A stretch of DNA of 64,000 bases from Terrimonas_A sp051954695 (GCA_051954695.1 JBQCHL010000005.1:124001-188000), one strand, 5' to 3'. Positions 36,032 to 44,708 are shown, counted from the first letter of the stretch. Program-made: numbers and translations. The notes: a model not told the origin generated them from the letters alone.

Positions 36032-37381
36032 ATGAGAAAGATTATTCTGTTATTCGCCCTCCTGTTTTCTATTGCATTTTTAAACGCACAAACCATCGTT
36101 CACCGCGATCCGCAAATTGAAAAGATGGTAGCCCAGGTATCAAAGGATTCCCTTTCTTTCTATATCAAGCAAATGGTAAGCATGGGGACCCGTAATACAT
36201 TAAGCACGCAAACCGATCCCAAGAGAGGGATTGGCGCAGCGCGCGGCTGGGTGCTGGGCAAATTCAATGAGTTTGCTAAACAATCAAATGGCCGGTTAAC
36301 TGCTTTTATTGATACCGTAACTATTCCGGCCGATGGCCGGCGTGTGGATAAGCCCATTCTGCTGGGCAATGTGGTAGCTACCCTGAAAGGCAGTGATCCT
36401 TCAGATAATCGCATTTTTTTGATCAGTGGTCATCTTGACAATATGCGTAGCAGTGTGATGGACCGCACCGGTGATGCTCCCGGCGCCAATGATGATGGCA
36501 GCGGTGTGGCTGCTGTGCTCGAATGTGCACGCATCATGAGTAGTCAGTCCTTCCCTGCTACGGTCATTTTCATTGCCGTGAGTGGCGAAGAGCAAGGCCT
36601 GCTGGGAGCCAACTTTATGGCAGAGAAAGCAAAAAAGGAAAACTGGAATATTGAAGCAGTCCTGAACAATGATATTATGGGCAGTAATAACAGCAGTGAA
36701 ACCAATATCATCAACAATACACAGGTACGGGTGTTCAGCGAAGCATTTTCTACACAGGACACTGGCCGTGCTATTTCTGCCATCCGCAATCTCGGACTTG
36801 AAAATGATGGTAAAGCCCGGCAACTGGCCCGCTATGTAAAAGAGATCGGCGAAAGATATGTTGACAACCTGCAAGTGGTGATGATCTATCGTAATGACCG
36901 CTTTCTCCGTGGCGGCGATCATACTCCTTACGTGAACCGCGGCTATGCCGCTGTACGCATCACTGAAATGAACGAGAACTATTATCACCAGCACCAGGAT
37001 GTAAGAATGGAAAATGGCATACAATATGGAGATCTTCCGGAGTTCATGGACTTTGAATATCTGCGTAAGAACACAGCTATGAATCTTTCCAACCTGGCTA
37101 ACCTGGCCAAGTCGCCATCGATGCCGCAGGAAGTAAAAGTGGAAACACGCAGGCTGACCAACTATACGATCCTGAACTGGAAAGCCTCCAAAACCGGGAA
37201 AGTGAAGGGCTATTATGTATTGATAAGGGAAACGACCAGTGCAGTATGGCAAAAGAAAATATTTACAAGCAATACATCTATTGAATTGCCGTATTCAAAA
37301 GACAATTATTTCTTCGGGATACAGGCAGTAAGTGAAGATGGAAATGAGAGCCTGGCAGTAGTACCTACTCCGGGCAGATAA
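36032..37381 (+). CDS. Secreted M28-family aminopeptidase
   Basis: 449 residues. The signal peptide MRKIILLFALLFSIAFLNAQ ends near residue 20. The M28 zinc-ligand order is visible: SGHLDNMR, GANDDGSGVAAVLE, AVSGEEQGLLGANF, LNNDIMGSNNS and YYHQHQDVR. The C-terminal ~80 residues (RLTNYTILNWKASKTGKVKGYYVLIRETTS to GIQAVSEDGNES) look like a fibronectin type III domain. The enzyme is probably periplasmic or surface-exposed, releasing N-terminal amino acids from peptides. Alone in its transcription unit. Confidence 0.92.
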   Translation: MRKIILLFALLFSIAFLNAQTIVHRDPQIEKMVAQVSKDSLSFYIKQMVSMGTRNTLSTQTDPKRGIGAARGWVLGKFNEFAKQSNGRLTAFIDTVTIPADGRRVDKPILLGNVVATLKGSDPSDNRIFLISGHLDNMRSSVMDRTGDAPGANDDGSGVAAVLECARIMSSQSFPATVIFIAVSGEEQGLLGANFMAEKAKKENWNIEAVLNNDIMGSNNSSETNIINNTQVRVFSEAFSTQDTGRAISAIRNLGLENDGKARQLARYVKEIGERYVDNLQVVMIYRNDRFLRGGDHTPYVNRGYAAVRITEMNENYYHQHQDVRMENGIQYGDLPEFMDFEYLRKNTAMNLSNLANLAKSPSMPQEVKVETRRLTNYTILNWKASKTGKVKGYYVLIRETTSAVWQKKIFTSNTSIELPYSKDNYFFGIQAVSEDGNESLAVVPTPGR

Positions 37382-37423
37382 TGAAAGAAGGATATTATTT
37401 TATTTTAAATTTTTACCGGCTAC

Positions 37424-37882
37424 ATGATCAATTGGGTCTTAAAAAAATTTGAAGAGCTGACTGCCCCCGAACTATATGCCATGCTCCGTCTCAGAACTGA
37501 AGTGTTTGTGGTGGAGCAAAACTGTGTGTTCCAGGATATGGACAATAAGGACCAGCATTGTTATCACTTGCTTGGATGGAAAGGGGATCTGCTTGCTGCT
37601 TATACCAGGATAGTTCCTGTTGGTATATCTTACGCGGATGCCCCTTCTATCGGCCGCGTAGTAACATCCCCGCAGGCAAGAGGCGGTGGTTTGGGAAGAT
37701 TACTAATGGAAAAGAGCATACATGAGCTGTTTGGATTATACGGGGTTTCCCCGATCAAGATAGGGGCACAGCTTTATCTTAAGAAGTTTTATGAATCATT
37801 GGGCTTTGAACAAAGCAGTGATATATATGATGAGGATGGTATAGACCACATTGAAATGACCAGGCAAACGTATATTCACTAA
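37424..37882 (+). CDS. elaA: GNAT acetyltransferase, ElaA family
   Basis: 152 residues. Acetyl-CoA-dependent N-acetyltransferase. The ElaA-type N-terminus (ELYAMLRLRTEVFVVEQNCVFQDMDNKDQHCYHL) and the CoA-binding A motif (IGRVVTSPQARGGGLGRLLMEKSI) are clear, followed by KIGAQLYLKKFYESLGF. Length is normal. The substrate of the family is not well defined. The start follows the M28 stop by 42 bases, and they may be cotranscribed. Confidence 0.92.
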   Translation: MINWVLKKFEELTAPELYAMLRLRTEVFVVEQNCVFQDMDNKDQHCYHLLGWKGDLLAAYTRIVPVGISYADAPSIGRVVTSPQARGGGLGRLLMEKSIHELFGLYGVSPIKIGAQLYLKKFYESLGFEQSSDIYDEDGIDHIEMTRQTYIH

Positions 37883-38003
37883 GTAGAAAACCTCTAAAAT
37901 TTACACAATAAAAAAAACCTTTCTTAACATTTCATAGATACATTTTTCTTTCTCTATTTTGTTCCCAGTTATAATCCAATAGAGAAACCCGAAATCTGAA
38001 TCT

Positions 38004-38960
38004 ATGAGAAACAAACTTCTACACGCATTCATTGCGCTGCTATTTGCTGTCGGCAGCGTTTTACCCTATCAATCAAATGCACAATCCCTGGGCGGTGAAA
38101 TTGGTCACGCAGAGTTTGGCATTGGCATTGGCCCCATGTTCTTCCTGGGCGACCTTGGCGGTTCTGCCGGCGAAGGCAGGCGTTTCGTTAAGGACCTTGA
38201 TTTCCCTTTGACCAAACTGGCAAAAGGTCTTTACCTGAGTGTGTATCCCGCTGAGTTCCTGGGTTTTCGTGTTGCGATCAACCAGGGTGTTTTAGAAGGA
38301 AATGATGCACAGGCCCCCAATAAAGGTGGTGCGGAAGTGGACAGACTGAAAAGAAACCTGAGCTTTAGAACTTCTATACTGGAAGGTTATATCGCTGCAG
38401 AAGTTTATCCTACTTTTTTCTTTGAGAAATATGACGGCCTTAAAGGCAAACTGCGCCCTTATGGTGTGATCGGTTTTGGCGTAATGAAATACAACCCTAA
38501 AACTTTATACAAAGGCCAATGGGTAGAACTAAAGCCACTTCGTCTAGAAGGTCAGGGCATGGAGGAATATCCGGACAGCAAACCTTATAAGCTGCTGCAA
38601 AAAGAAATTCCCATGGGTGTGGGCGTAAAATATTACCTGAGTGATAAAGCTTATATCGGTCTTGAAATACTGCATCGTCAGTTGTTCACCGATTATATTG
38701 ATGATGTGAGTCATGACTATTACATCGACCCTATTTATTTCGATAAATATTTGTCTGCCCCACAAGCAAAAATGGCGAAGGACTTATATTATCGTGGAAC
38801 TTATGGCAACGGTTCAACAAGTGTGAATCCGCAGGATTTTCAACGCGGTAACCCTAATCAAAACGATGCATTTTTCTCTACTGTATTCCGTTTTGGTTTA
38901 AGGTTGGGCGGCACAGACGATCCTGCGAAAAGGCAATTGCGTTGCCCGGTATTCTATTGA
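38004..38960 (+). CDS. Outer-membrane beta-barrel protein (DUF6089-like)
   Basis: 318 residues. The signal peptide MRNKLLHAFIALLFAVGSVLPYQSNAQ ends near residue 27. The mature chain alternates hydrophobic and polar residues in strand-like segments rich in Gly and aromatic residues (EFGIGIGPMFFLGDLGGSAG, FRTSILEGYIAAEVYPTFFF, FFSTVFRFGLRLGG), which is typical of small Bacteroidota barrels. The GHAEFGIGIGPMFFLGDLGG start and RQLRCPVFY end fit the DUF6089 group, whose function is unknown. The next gene, 36 bases downstream, encodes a small secreted protein with a sorting-domain-like fold. Confidence 0.85.
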   Translation: MRNKLLHAFIALLFAVGSVLPYQSNAQSLGGEIGHAEFGIGIGPMFFLGDLGGSAGEGRRFVKDLDFPLTKLAKGLYLSVYPAEFLGFRVAINQGVLEGNDAQAPNKGGAEVDRLKRNLSFRTSILEGYIAAEVYPTFFFEKYDGLKGKLRPYGVIGFGVMKYNPKTLYKGQWVELKPLRLEGQGMEEYPDSKPYKLLQKEIPMGVGVKYYLSDKAYIGLEILHRQLFTDYIDDVSHDYYIDPIYFDKYLSAPQAKMAKDLYYRGTYGNGSTSVNPQDFQRGNPNQNDAFFSTVFRFGLRLGGTDDPAKRQLRCPVFY

Positions 38961-38996
38961 GAATACCCCCAAACTTAGTCACCAATCCGTACCCTT

Positions 38997-39395
38997 ATGA
39001 AGATAAAATCTACATTGATTTCTCTTACTGCTTTATGCTGTCTTGTTGTGATCAATCCATTCCACTCACAAGCAGCAGTATCTGCAAAAAGTCCGGTTAA
39101 TCCTGTAGATGAAAAGAAACCTTTAGCAAAAGCAAAAACCCAGTCGTCCAGGAATAACCATGCCGTAAAGATTTACCCGGATGCCATAAAAAGGGTCATG
39201 CACGTAGTGGCCAGGGATAACGATGACAAGGAAATCGAATTCTTTGTTTTCGATCTGGACAGTACGCTTGTACAACATTTTAAAATGAAAGAAGGCGATC
39301 ACCAGCGGCTGAGCGGCCTGCAAAGAGGAAAATATATTTATCATGTTTTTGCAGGGGATGAGGAGACGGCTACGGGCAACTTCCAAATACGCTAA
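38997..39395 (+). CDS. Small secreted protein resembling a T9SS C-terminal sorting domain
   Basis: 132 residues. The signal peptide MKIKSTLISLTALCCLVVINPFHSQA is followed by a short Lys-rich linker. Residues ~55-132 have the pattern of a type IX secretion sorting domain (KIYPDAIKRVMHVVARDNDD, then an internal strand with FVFDLDSTLVQHF, then LSGLQRGKYIYHVFAGDEETATGNFQIR). Sorting domains normally sit at the end of large cargo proteins. Here the domain is almost the entire mature protein. It might be a carrier, a decoy or a free CTD; the first PN of the canonical KxYPNP motif is changed to PD. Function unknown. Confidence 0.6.
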   Translation: MKIKSTLISLTALCCLVVINPFHSQAAVSAKSPVNPVDEKKPLAKAKTQSSRNNHAVKIYPDAIKRVMHVVARDNDDKEIEFFVFDLDSTLVQHFKMKEGDHQRLSGLQRGKYIYHVFAGDEETATGNFQIR

Positions 39396-39399
39396 TGAT

Positions 39400-39474
39400 G
39401 CGAATGGGGTTGAGAGTAGGGAGTTGTGAATGGAAGCCGCGAATGGTGCGAATCGCAAATGAATGACACGAATT
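39400..39474. repeat. GCGAATGG-type word repeats
   Basis: GCGAATGG occurs at 39400-39407 and 39439-39446, followed by GCGAAT at 39448 and looser GAATGA and GAATT words. It looks like another word-built intergenic element but without a clear second arm. Confidence 0.3.
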
Positions 39475-39511
39475 GAATAGTTCTTTATATAGTAATATTC
39501 CAAATGCTGTT

Positions 39512-39636
39512 CCAATAAGCAGCAAAGGGCTTAATAAAATCTGATACCCGGTTGAATAAACCTAATCCGTTCTCTATTGGTACTCTCTATTTCTCATAGT
39601 ATACAATTTTATTAATGTCCCTTTGCTGCTTATTGG
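39512..39636. repeat. MITE-like element with ~30-bp inverted termini
   Basis: The left terminus 39512-39540 begins CCAATAAGCAGCAAAGGG and ends TTAATAAAAT; the right terminus 39606-39636 is its inverted copy, with only two extra bases between those blocks. The 65-base core is AT-rich and codes for nothing. No clear target-site duplication is seen, so transposition is not shown. Confidence 0.6.
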
Positions 39637-39798
39637 ATTTTTTTTGCCCTTAAATCATCCCTCATTTTAGGGTTGTCATATTTAAAAAAACTATCTTATA
39701 TTAGATGACCATTTCCCGCATGGAGGTTTACAAAATCAACAGGGGGCGGATACCGAAAAGCCTTATGAGTAGGTTCAACTCTAATCAACCATTTTGTT

Positions 39799-40209
39799 AT
39801 GGAACAACTGAACTTTCACAAGCAGAAATTATATTCTCTCATTTTTGCAGGCGTTGCATTGATTGCACTGTTCCTGCCATGGGTGTCTATCAGCCTGGGA
39901 ATATTTGGCGGTGGGTCCGTCAATGGTTTCAGAAGTTGGGGCATCCTGTCTTTCCTGGGTGTGCTTGGAGTAGCAGCCGCCTGTTTACTGGGTAATAAAA
40001 CACTACCCTTTGATGATACCTTTAAGAAAGTAGCTATGGGTTCCTTTGGCGCCATTGCATTAGGCGCCCTGATCTTTTTTATCCGCTTAAGCGATGGGTT
40101 CGGCGCCAGCTCAGGATTCGGTCTTTGGATCACCCTGATTGCCGGAATCGCAGGGCTTGTGTGGGTGTTGGGAAAAATCAATTTACCGGATATCAATAAG
40201 AAGGCTTAA
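39799..40209 (+). CDS. Small four-helix membrane protein
   Basis: 136 residues. Four hydrophobic segments: LYSLIFAGVALIALFLPWVSI, SWGILSFLGVLGVAAACLLG, VAMGSFGAIALGALIFFIRL and GFGLWITLIAGIAGLVWVLG. Cytosolic loops are short and the C-terminus is basic (NLPDINKKA). No recognised family. It precedes uvrA, which is convergent, and the intergenic palindrome at 40213. Confidence 0.75.
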   Translation: MEQLNFHKQKLYSLIFAGVALIALFLPWVSISLGIFGGGSVNGFRSWGILSFLGVLGVAAACLLGNKTLPFDDTFKKVAMGSFGAIALGALIFFIRLSDGFGASSGFGLWITLIAGIAGLVWVLGKINLPDINKKA

Positions 40210-40212
40210 TGC

Positions 40213-40283
40213 TATAAGTTTAAAGGTTTAATAGTTTAAAGGTTAAATGTTGCCCTTTAAACTATTAAACCTTTAAACTTATA
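40213..40283. repeat. Intergenic palindrome, GGTTTAATAGTTTAAAGG family, copy 2 (30-bp perfect arms)
   Basis: Arms 40213-40242 and 40254-40283 are perfectly complementary over 30 bases around an 11-base loop. The left arm contains GGTTTAATAGTTTAAAGG, also present at 8732-8750. It separates the convergent membrane-protein gene and uvrA, where it could end both transcripts. Confidence 0.9.
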
Positions 40284-40285
40284 TA

Positions 40286-43168
40286 TCACAGCTCCGCTTC
40301 CAGGAACTTCGCTGTAAAGCTTTGCTTGTTCTTTACCAACTCTTCCGGCGTGCCTTCAAATAATATCTTACCTCCTCCATCTCCTCCTTCAGGACCAAGA
40401 TCAATTACATGATCTGCCACTTTGATCACATCCATATTGTGCTCAATTACCAACACCGTATTACCTCTCTCCACCAATTTATTCAATACATCCAGCAGGT
40501 GACGGATATCTTCAAAGTGAAGACCAGTAGTCGGTTCATCCAGTATATAAAACGTTTTGCCGGTGTCACGCTTGCCAAGCTCCGTTGAAAGCTTTACGCG
40601 TTGTGCTTCCCCACCGCTTAGAGTTACTGCAGACTGGCCGAGGGTGATATAACCCAATCCCACTTCTTCCAGCACTTTTATTTTGCGGTAGATATAAGGT
40701 ACTGGCTGGAAAAATTCCACGGCTTCTTCTACAGTCATCTCCAGTACATCCGCAATGGATTTACCTTTATAACGGATCTCCAGTGTTTCGCGGTTGTATC
40801 TTTTACCATTACATTTCTCGCAATGCACATACACATCCGGCAGGAAATTCATCTCGATCACCCGCATGCCACCACCTTCACATACTTCGCAACGGCCGCT
40901 CTTAACATTAAAAGAAAAACGCCCTGCGTTATATCCCCTGATCTTGGCTTCCGGGATGGAAGCAAACAGCGTACGTATTTCCGTAAAGAAACCGCAATAG
41001 GTGGCAGGATTGCTGCGCGGAGTACGCCCGATTGGGGACTGATCGATCTCTATCACTTTATCAACATGTTCCAGGCCTTTCAGTGATTTATATTCCAGGG
41101 GTGATACTCTTGAACCATAAGCATGATGTGATAATACAGGATAAAGCGTTTCATTGATCAGTGTCGATTTGCCACTGCCGCTTACACCCGTTACCACAAT
41201 AAATTTTCCTAATGGGAACTTAACGTCAACATTCCTCAGGTTGTTTCCTTTTGCTCCTTTCAATTCCAGGAACTTGCCATTTCCTTTTCTTCTCTCTTCA
41301 GGAACAGGAATAGTTTTTTTACCATTGAGATATCCTGATGTCAGCGTATCAAGCTTCAGCAGGTCCTTTGGCTTGCCTTCTGCTACTACTCTTCCTCCAT
41401 GATGACCGGCTTTAGGGCCGATATCGATGAGGTGGTCGGCCGACAGCATGATGTCTTTATCATGCTCCACCACCAATACGCTGTTACCAATATCACGAAG
41501 ATTTTTCAATGCTTCTATCAGCCGGTGGTTATCCCGTTGATGGAGCCCAATGGATGGTTCATCCAGTATATAGGTAATGCCTTGTAATTGTGATCCGATC
41601 TGTGTGGCCAGTCTTATCCGCTGCGATTCGCCACCGCTAAGGGTTTTGGACGAACGGTTAAGTGTAAGGTAAGTAAGCCCCACATCGAGGAGGAATTTCA
41701 GTCGTTCACGTATTTCCTTCAGTACGTCTTTAGCGATCGTTCTTTGTTTGTTATCGATCCTCAATTCGATCCCATCAAGCCAGGCGGCCAGGTTGTCCAG
41801 GTTCATTTCGCTCAGCTCAGATATATTTCTTCCGTCCACTTTAAACCAGAGGCTTTCCTTTTTCAGGCGCGCACCTCCACAGCTTTCGCAAGGTTGCAAT
41901 TGCATATACCCTTCGGCCCATTCGCGGAGGCCTTCACTGTAGCCATTGTTGAACCAGCGTTTCAGCATGTTCACAATACCTTCATAAGGAGCTTGCGGAT
42001 CAAATTTCATATTCTCAAAGTCGATCTCTTCTTCCACTCCCTCTTCGTTGCCATACAATAAAAGATTGAGCGATTTTACCGGTATATCTTTTACAGGTTT
42101 AGTGAGGGATATTTTATTCTTTTTCGCGATCTCCTGTGCCTGCCTGAATACATATGCATCCCTCTCTTCACCCAATGGTGCAATCCCACCTTCACTGATG
42201 CTAAGTTCCTTATCCGGCAATACGGCTTCCATATTCACATGGAAAGTGGTGCCAAGCCCACGGCATACAGGGCAGGCACCATAAGGTGAGTTGAATGAAA
42301 ATGCATTGGGGGAAGGTTCTTCATAACTGATGCCTGTGTCTTCACACATCAGCATCTTGGAATACTGCACCAGCGTATCAGCCGCACCATTTTCGCTGCT
42401 TTTTGTTTTCTTCTTTGCATCAGTTGCCTTACCGCCGGCCACCAGCAAAAACATCAGGTCCTTTCCTAAACGAAGGGTTTGCTGTACACTTTGACTCAGC
42501 CGTGCCCGGAAATCGTCCGTCACCTGCATACGGTCAACCACCAGCTCTATATCATGGATTTTATAACGGTCGACCTGCATCTTCGGCACCAGGTCCAGCA
42601 CTTCTCCATCCACTCTTACTTTGAGAAAACCTTTTTTACGGACGTCTTCAAACAACTCACGGTAATGTCCTTTACGGCCACGTACCAATGGGGCCAGCAG
42701 GCTGATGCTTTTGCCTTCAAACCTGCGGAAAATATTTTCGACGATCTCTTCTTCGCTCCATTTCACCATCTTTTTGCCGGTGTTATAGGAGTAGGCTTCA
42801 CCAACCCTTGCAAACAAGAGCCGGAAGAAATCATACACTTCTGTGATAGTGCCTACAGTGGAGCGGGGATTTTTATTCGTGGTCTTCTGCTCAATGGAAA
42901 TAACCGGTGAAAGACCTGTGATCTTATCCACGTCAGGTCTTTCCATATCACCAATGAATTGCCGGGCATATGCACCGAAGGTTTCCATATACCTTCTCTG
43001 CCCTTCTGAATAAATAGTATCAAAAGCCAGTGACGATTTACCGCTGCCACTTATACCGGTGATCACCACTAGTTGATTTTTAGGGATGGATATATCTATA
43101 TTTTTCAGGTTATGCACCCTTGCTCCAAATACCTCTATGTTATCATCTTTTTCTATCTGCTTCGCCAT
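40286..43168 (-). CDS. uvrA: Excinuclease ABC subunit A
   Basis: 960 residues from ATG 43168; the TTG at 43174 was not preferred. DNA-damage recognition ATPase of nucleotide excision repair. Two ABC modules are visible: GISGSGKSSLAFDTIYSEGQRRY and GVSGSGKSTLINETLYPVL as Walker A motifs, LSGGESQRIRLATQIGS and LSGGEAQRVKLSTEL as signatures. Zinc modules are seen at CPVCRGLG, CESCGGARL and the pair CEVCEGGG/CEKCNGKRYN. Length and order are normal. The 3' end abuts a palindrome shared with the convergent upstream gene. Confidence 0.97.
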   Translation of the reverse strand: MAKQIEKDDNIEVFGARVHNLKNIDISIPKNQLVVITGISGSGKSSLAFDTIYSEGQRRYMETFGAYARQFIGDMERPDVDKITGLSPVISIEQKTTNKNPRSTVGTITEVYDFFRLLFARVGEAYSYNTGKKMVKWSEEEIVENIFRRFEGKSISLLAPLVRGRKGHYRELFEDVRKKGFLKVRVDGEVLDLVPKMQVDRYKIHDIELVVDRMQVTDDFRARLSQSVQQTLRLGKDLMFLLVAGGKATDAKKKTKSSENGAADTLVQYSKMLMCEDTGISYEEPSPNAFSFNSPYGACPVCRGLGTTFHVNMEAVLPDKELSISEGGIAPLGEERDAYVFRQAQEIAKKNKISLTKPVKDIPVKSLNLLLYGNEEGVEEEIDFENMKFDPQAPYEGIVNMLKRWFNNGYSEGLREWAEGYMQLQPCESCGGARLKKESLWFKVDGRNISELSEMNLDNLAAWLDGIELRIDNKQRTIAKDVLKEIRERLKFLLDVGLTYLTLNRSSKTLSGGESQRIRLATQIGSQLQGITYILDEPSIGLHQRDNHRLIEALKNLRDIGNSVLVVEHDKDIMLSADHLIDIGPKAGHHGGRVVAEGKPKDLLKLDTLTSGYLNGKKTIPVPEERRKGNGKFLELKGAKGNNLRNVDVKFPLGKFIVVTGVSGSGKSTLINETLYPVLSHHAYGSRVSPLEYKSLKGLEHVDKVIEIDQSPIGRTPRSNPATYCGFFTEIRTLFASIPEAKIRGYNAGRFSFNVKSGRCEVCEGGGMRVIEMNFLPDVYVHCEKCNGKRYNRETLEIRYKGKSIADVLEMTVEEAVEFFQPVPYIYRKIKVLEEVGLGYITLGQSAVTLSGGEAQRVKLSTELGKRDTGKTFYILDEPTTGLHFEDIRHLLDVLNKLVERGNTVLVIEHNMDVIKVADHVIDLGPEGGDGGGKILFEGTPEELVKNKQSFTAKFLEAEL

Positions 43169-43409
43169 GCGCAATAAACTTGTTTTAATCTTGTTTTAGT
43201 AGGAGAAAGCGAAGATAAAACAAAAGAGAGCGCGTTCTTGGTGATACTTCTTCCTTCGTATAAACCCCATAATATCAGCCAGTTTTTCAATCAGTTATAT
43301 CATTCTCTCAAAAAAATCACCCCCATTTTCCCCAAAAACAAATTTCTGGCACAATATTTAAAAGTAAAGGCGTGAAAACAAGACACAAATCTTTTAAAAT
43401 AGAAACTTT

Positions 43410-44087
43410 ATGAAAAAAACCGCTATGTTAGCAGGAGCAGCCTTCATATTACTGACTGCTTCAGCAAACGCCCAAACCGACACCGTACCTAAACAGCAGA
43501 CAACAACAACAACTACAGAAATGACTGCTGTAAGCAAGGATAAATACAATAACTGGAGCCCCGAGACTTACAAACTCCAGCCCATGCCCGAAGCACTTAC
43601 AACTGAAAAAATATTTCCTGTGATTGGTAAATACCAGGTAACAGATAAAGAAGGTGCTTCTTCAGAAGTAACTATCTCCCTTGATCCTTCCAATAAAGGA
43701 CTTGTATGGGTTGAAGGTCTGCCTCAGGGAAGAATCAAAGCCCAGCTCAGAAAATCACCTGCAGTATATAAGATCCCTGCACAAAAAATAGGTGATGATC
43801 CTACAGCAAAAGATGCAAAAGACGTAGCTGAAGGTGTATTGATCTATGATAAAGATGCCAATACGCTGAACGTATGCCTTGGTTGCACTTATAATACAGA
43901 AAATCCTGCAGTAGCATTTGATGCATCAGCAGCAACAGAAGAGCCAGCAGCAGAAGCAGCTCCGGCTCCAAAGAAAACTGCAAAATCAGCAAAAGCTAAA
44001 GCCAAAGCACCAAAAGTAGTAAAGATCAAACCTGTTCGTTACTCTGGTACAAAGGTGATTGAGCAAACTGCTGCAGTTCAGCAATAA
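43410..44087 (+). CDS. Secreted protein with Lys/Ala-rich C-terminal tail
   Basis: 225 residues. Signal peptide MKKTAMLAGAAFILLTASANAQ, then a Thr-rich linker (TTTTTTEMT). The central ~100 residues contain strand-like segments and two cysteines in NVCLGCTYN. The tail is a histone-H1-like run of Ala, Lys and Pro (APKKTAKSAKAKAKAPKVVKIKP), likely disordered and able to bind anionic polymers. No family could be named. A clear terminator follows. Confidence 0.78.
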   Translation: MKKTAMLAGAAFILLTASANAQTDTVPKQQTTTTTTEMTAVSKDKYNNWSPETYKLQPMPEALTTEKIFPVIGKYQVTDKEGASSEVTISLDPSNKGLVWVEGLPQGRIKAQLRKSPAVYKIPAQKIGDDPTAKDAKDVAEGVLIYDKDANTLNVCLGCTYNTENPAVAFDASAATEEPAAEAAPAPKKTAKSAKAKAKAPKVVKIKPVRYSGTKVIEQTAAVQQ

Positions 44088-44110
44088 TATAAATAACTAC
44101 CAATATCACT

Positions 44111-44140
44111 AAAGGGGTTGCAGATAGCAACCCTTTTTTT
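44111..44140 (+). terminator. Rho-independent terminator after the Lys/Ala-rich protein gene
   Basis: AAAGGGGTTG (44111-44120) pairs with CAACCCTTT (44128-44136), and seven T follow (44134-44140). It lies 24 bases after the stop codon and isolates the SAM riboswitch transcript from upstream transcription. Confidence 0.9.
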
Positions 44141-44189
44141 ATTAACGGCCGTTAGTAGTCCGGGTCTGAAAAATTAAATCTGATTGAAA

Positions 44190-44220
44190 TTTGGGATTCC
44201 GGCCTGCCGCCTTATCTTTG
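44190..44220 (+). promoter_or_regulatory. Promoter of the SAM riboswitch/met operon
   Basis: TTTG at 44190-44193, a 19-base spacer and TATCTTTG at 44213-44220 match the Bacteroidota -33/-7 consensus closely. Predicted transcription starts near 44225, about 33 bases before the riboswitch P1 stem. Confidence 0.75.
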
Positions 44221-44257
44221 CGCCAGTTCTTTGGATCCCGGATCAAATTCCGGGATA

Positions 44258-44373
44258 AACTTATCAAGAAAGGCAGAGGGTTATGGCCCGATGAAGCCTT
44301 GACAACCTGTTTTTCCGCTATCGCGGAAAGGCAAGGTGCCAATTCCATCCCGGAAATCCGGGGCAGATAAGTC
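44258..44373 (+). ncRNA. SAM-I (S-box) riboswitch controlling metY-metX-hom
   Basis: The outer stem is CTTATC (44260-44265) with GATAAG (44366-44371). The conserved core AAGGCAGAGGG, GATGAAGCCTTGACAACC and AAGGTGCCAATTCC follows in the S-box order, with P3 as TTTCCGC/GCGGAAA and a last stem near CCCGGAAATCCGGG. A terminator follows at 44411. Binding of S-adenosylmethionine should stabilise P1 and turn off the downstream methionine genes. The GATAAG strand could also pair with TTATC in the terminator loop, giving the antiterminated state. Confidence 0.93.
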
Positions 44374-44410
44374 AGAGCTCAGCTTCGAAATACTGTGTAC
44401 CAACATATTC

Positions 44411-44446
44411 AAAAGCTCATCTGATTTATCGGATGAGCTTTTTTGT
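44411..44446 (+). terminator. SAM-riboswitch-controlled terminator
   Basis: AAAAGCTCATC pairs with GATGAGCTTTT around TGATTTATCG, followed by T-rich sequence. It lies 40 bases after the riboswitch P1 and is the expected expression platform. Confidence 0.85.
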
Positions 44447-44596
44447 TTATCAAAAGCACTTCCGGTAATTAACCTACTCCCCTCTCCTGGTAAGTACAGC
44501 CCTTATTGAAATTATTGATGATCATTCTCATAAAGCCTGACAATGACAGGCAAAACATGAATGTTAAGAAGTACCAGAAAATTTAACAAAGAAAAT

Positions 44597-44629
44597 TTTG
44601 GCAGATGAAACGGAAGTCCACTAAATTTG
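44597..44629 (+). promoter_or_regulatory. Possible second promoter between the riboswitch and metY
   Basis: TTTG (44597-44600), a 21-base spacer and TAAATTTG (44622-44629) match the consensus. A transcript from here would start near 44634, downstream of the riboswitch and its terminator, and would escape SAM control. Confidence 0.45.
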
Positions 44630-44708
44630 TAGAGCACTCGATTATACATGACAACAGTACTCCATACCAATTTCCCTCACAATTACTCAGGTATCTGTTG
44701 CATTTGTT

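Larger units (their letters stand above)
39396..39798. other. Gene-free stretch with word repeats and an inverted-repeat element
   Basis: 403 bases without a convincing gene. The first part contains GCGAATGG at 39400 and again at 39439, with related GCGAAT words to about 39474. The middle holds the inverted-repeat element described at 39512-39636. The remainder before the next gene shows nothing further. An ORF reading MTISRMEVYKIN from 39705 is a shadow. Confidence 0.5.

Noticed and set aside
36401..37252. 283-residue minus-strand ORF over the M28 peptidase
   Set aside because: Antisense shadow; the plus-strand M28 protein has all zinc-ligand motifs.
39705..39995. Small ORF overlapping the four-helix membrane protein
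   Set aside because: Out of frame with the hydrophobic protein and with no features of its own.
43347..43362. Sigma-54-like -24 element CTGGCAC upstream of the Lys/Ala-rich secreted protein gene
   Set aside because: The -12 GC is missing (TTAA instead of TTGC at the correct spacing), so it is not a supported promoter.
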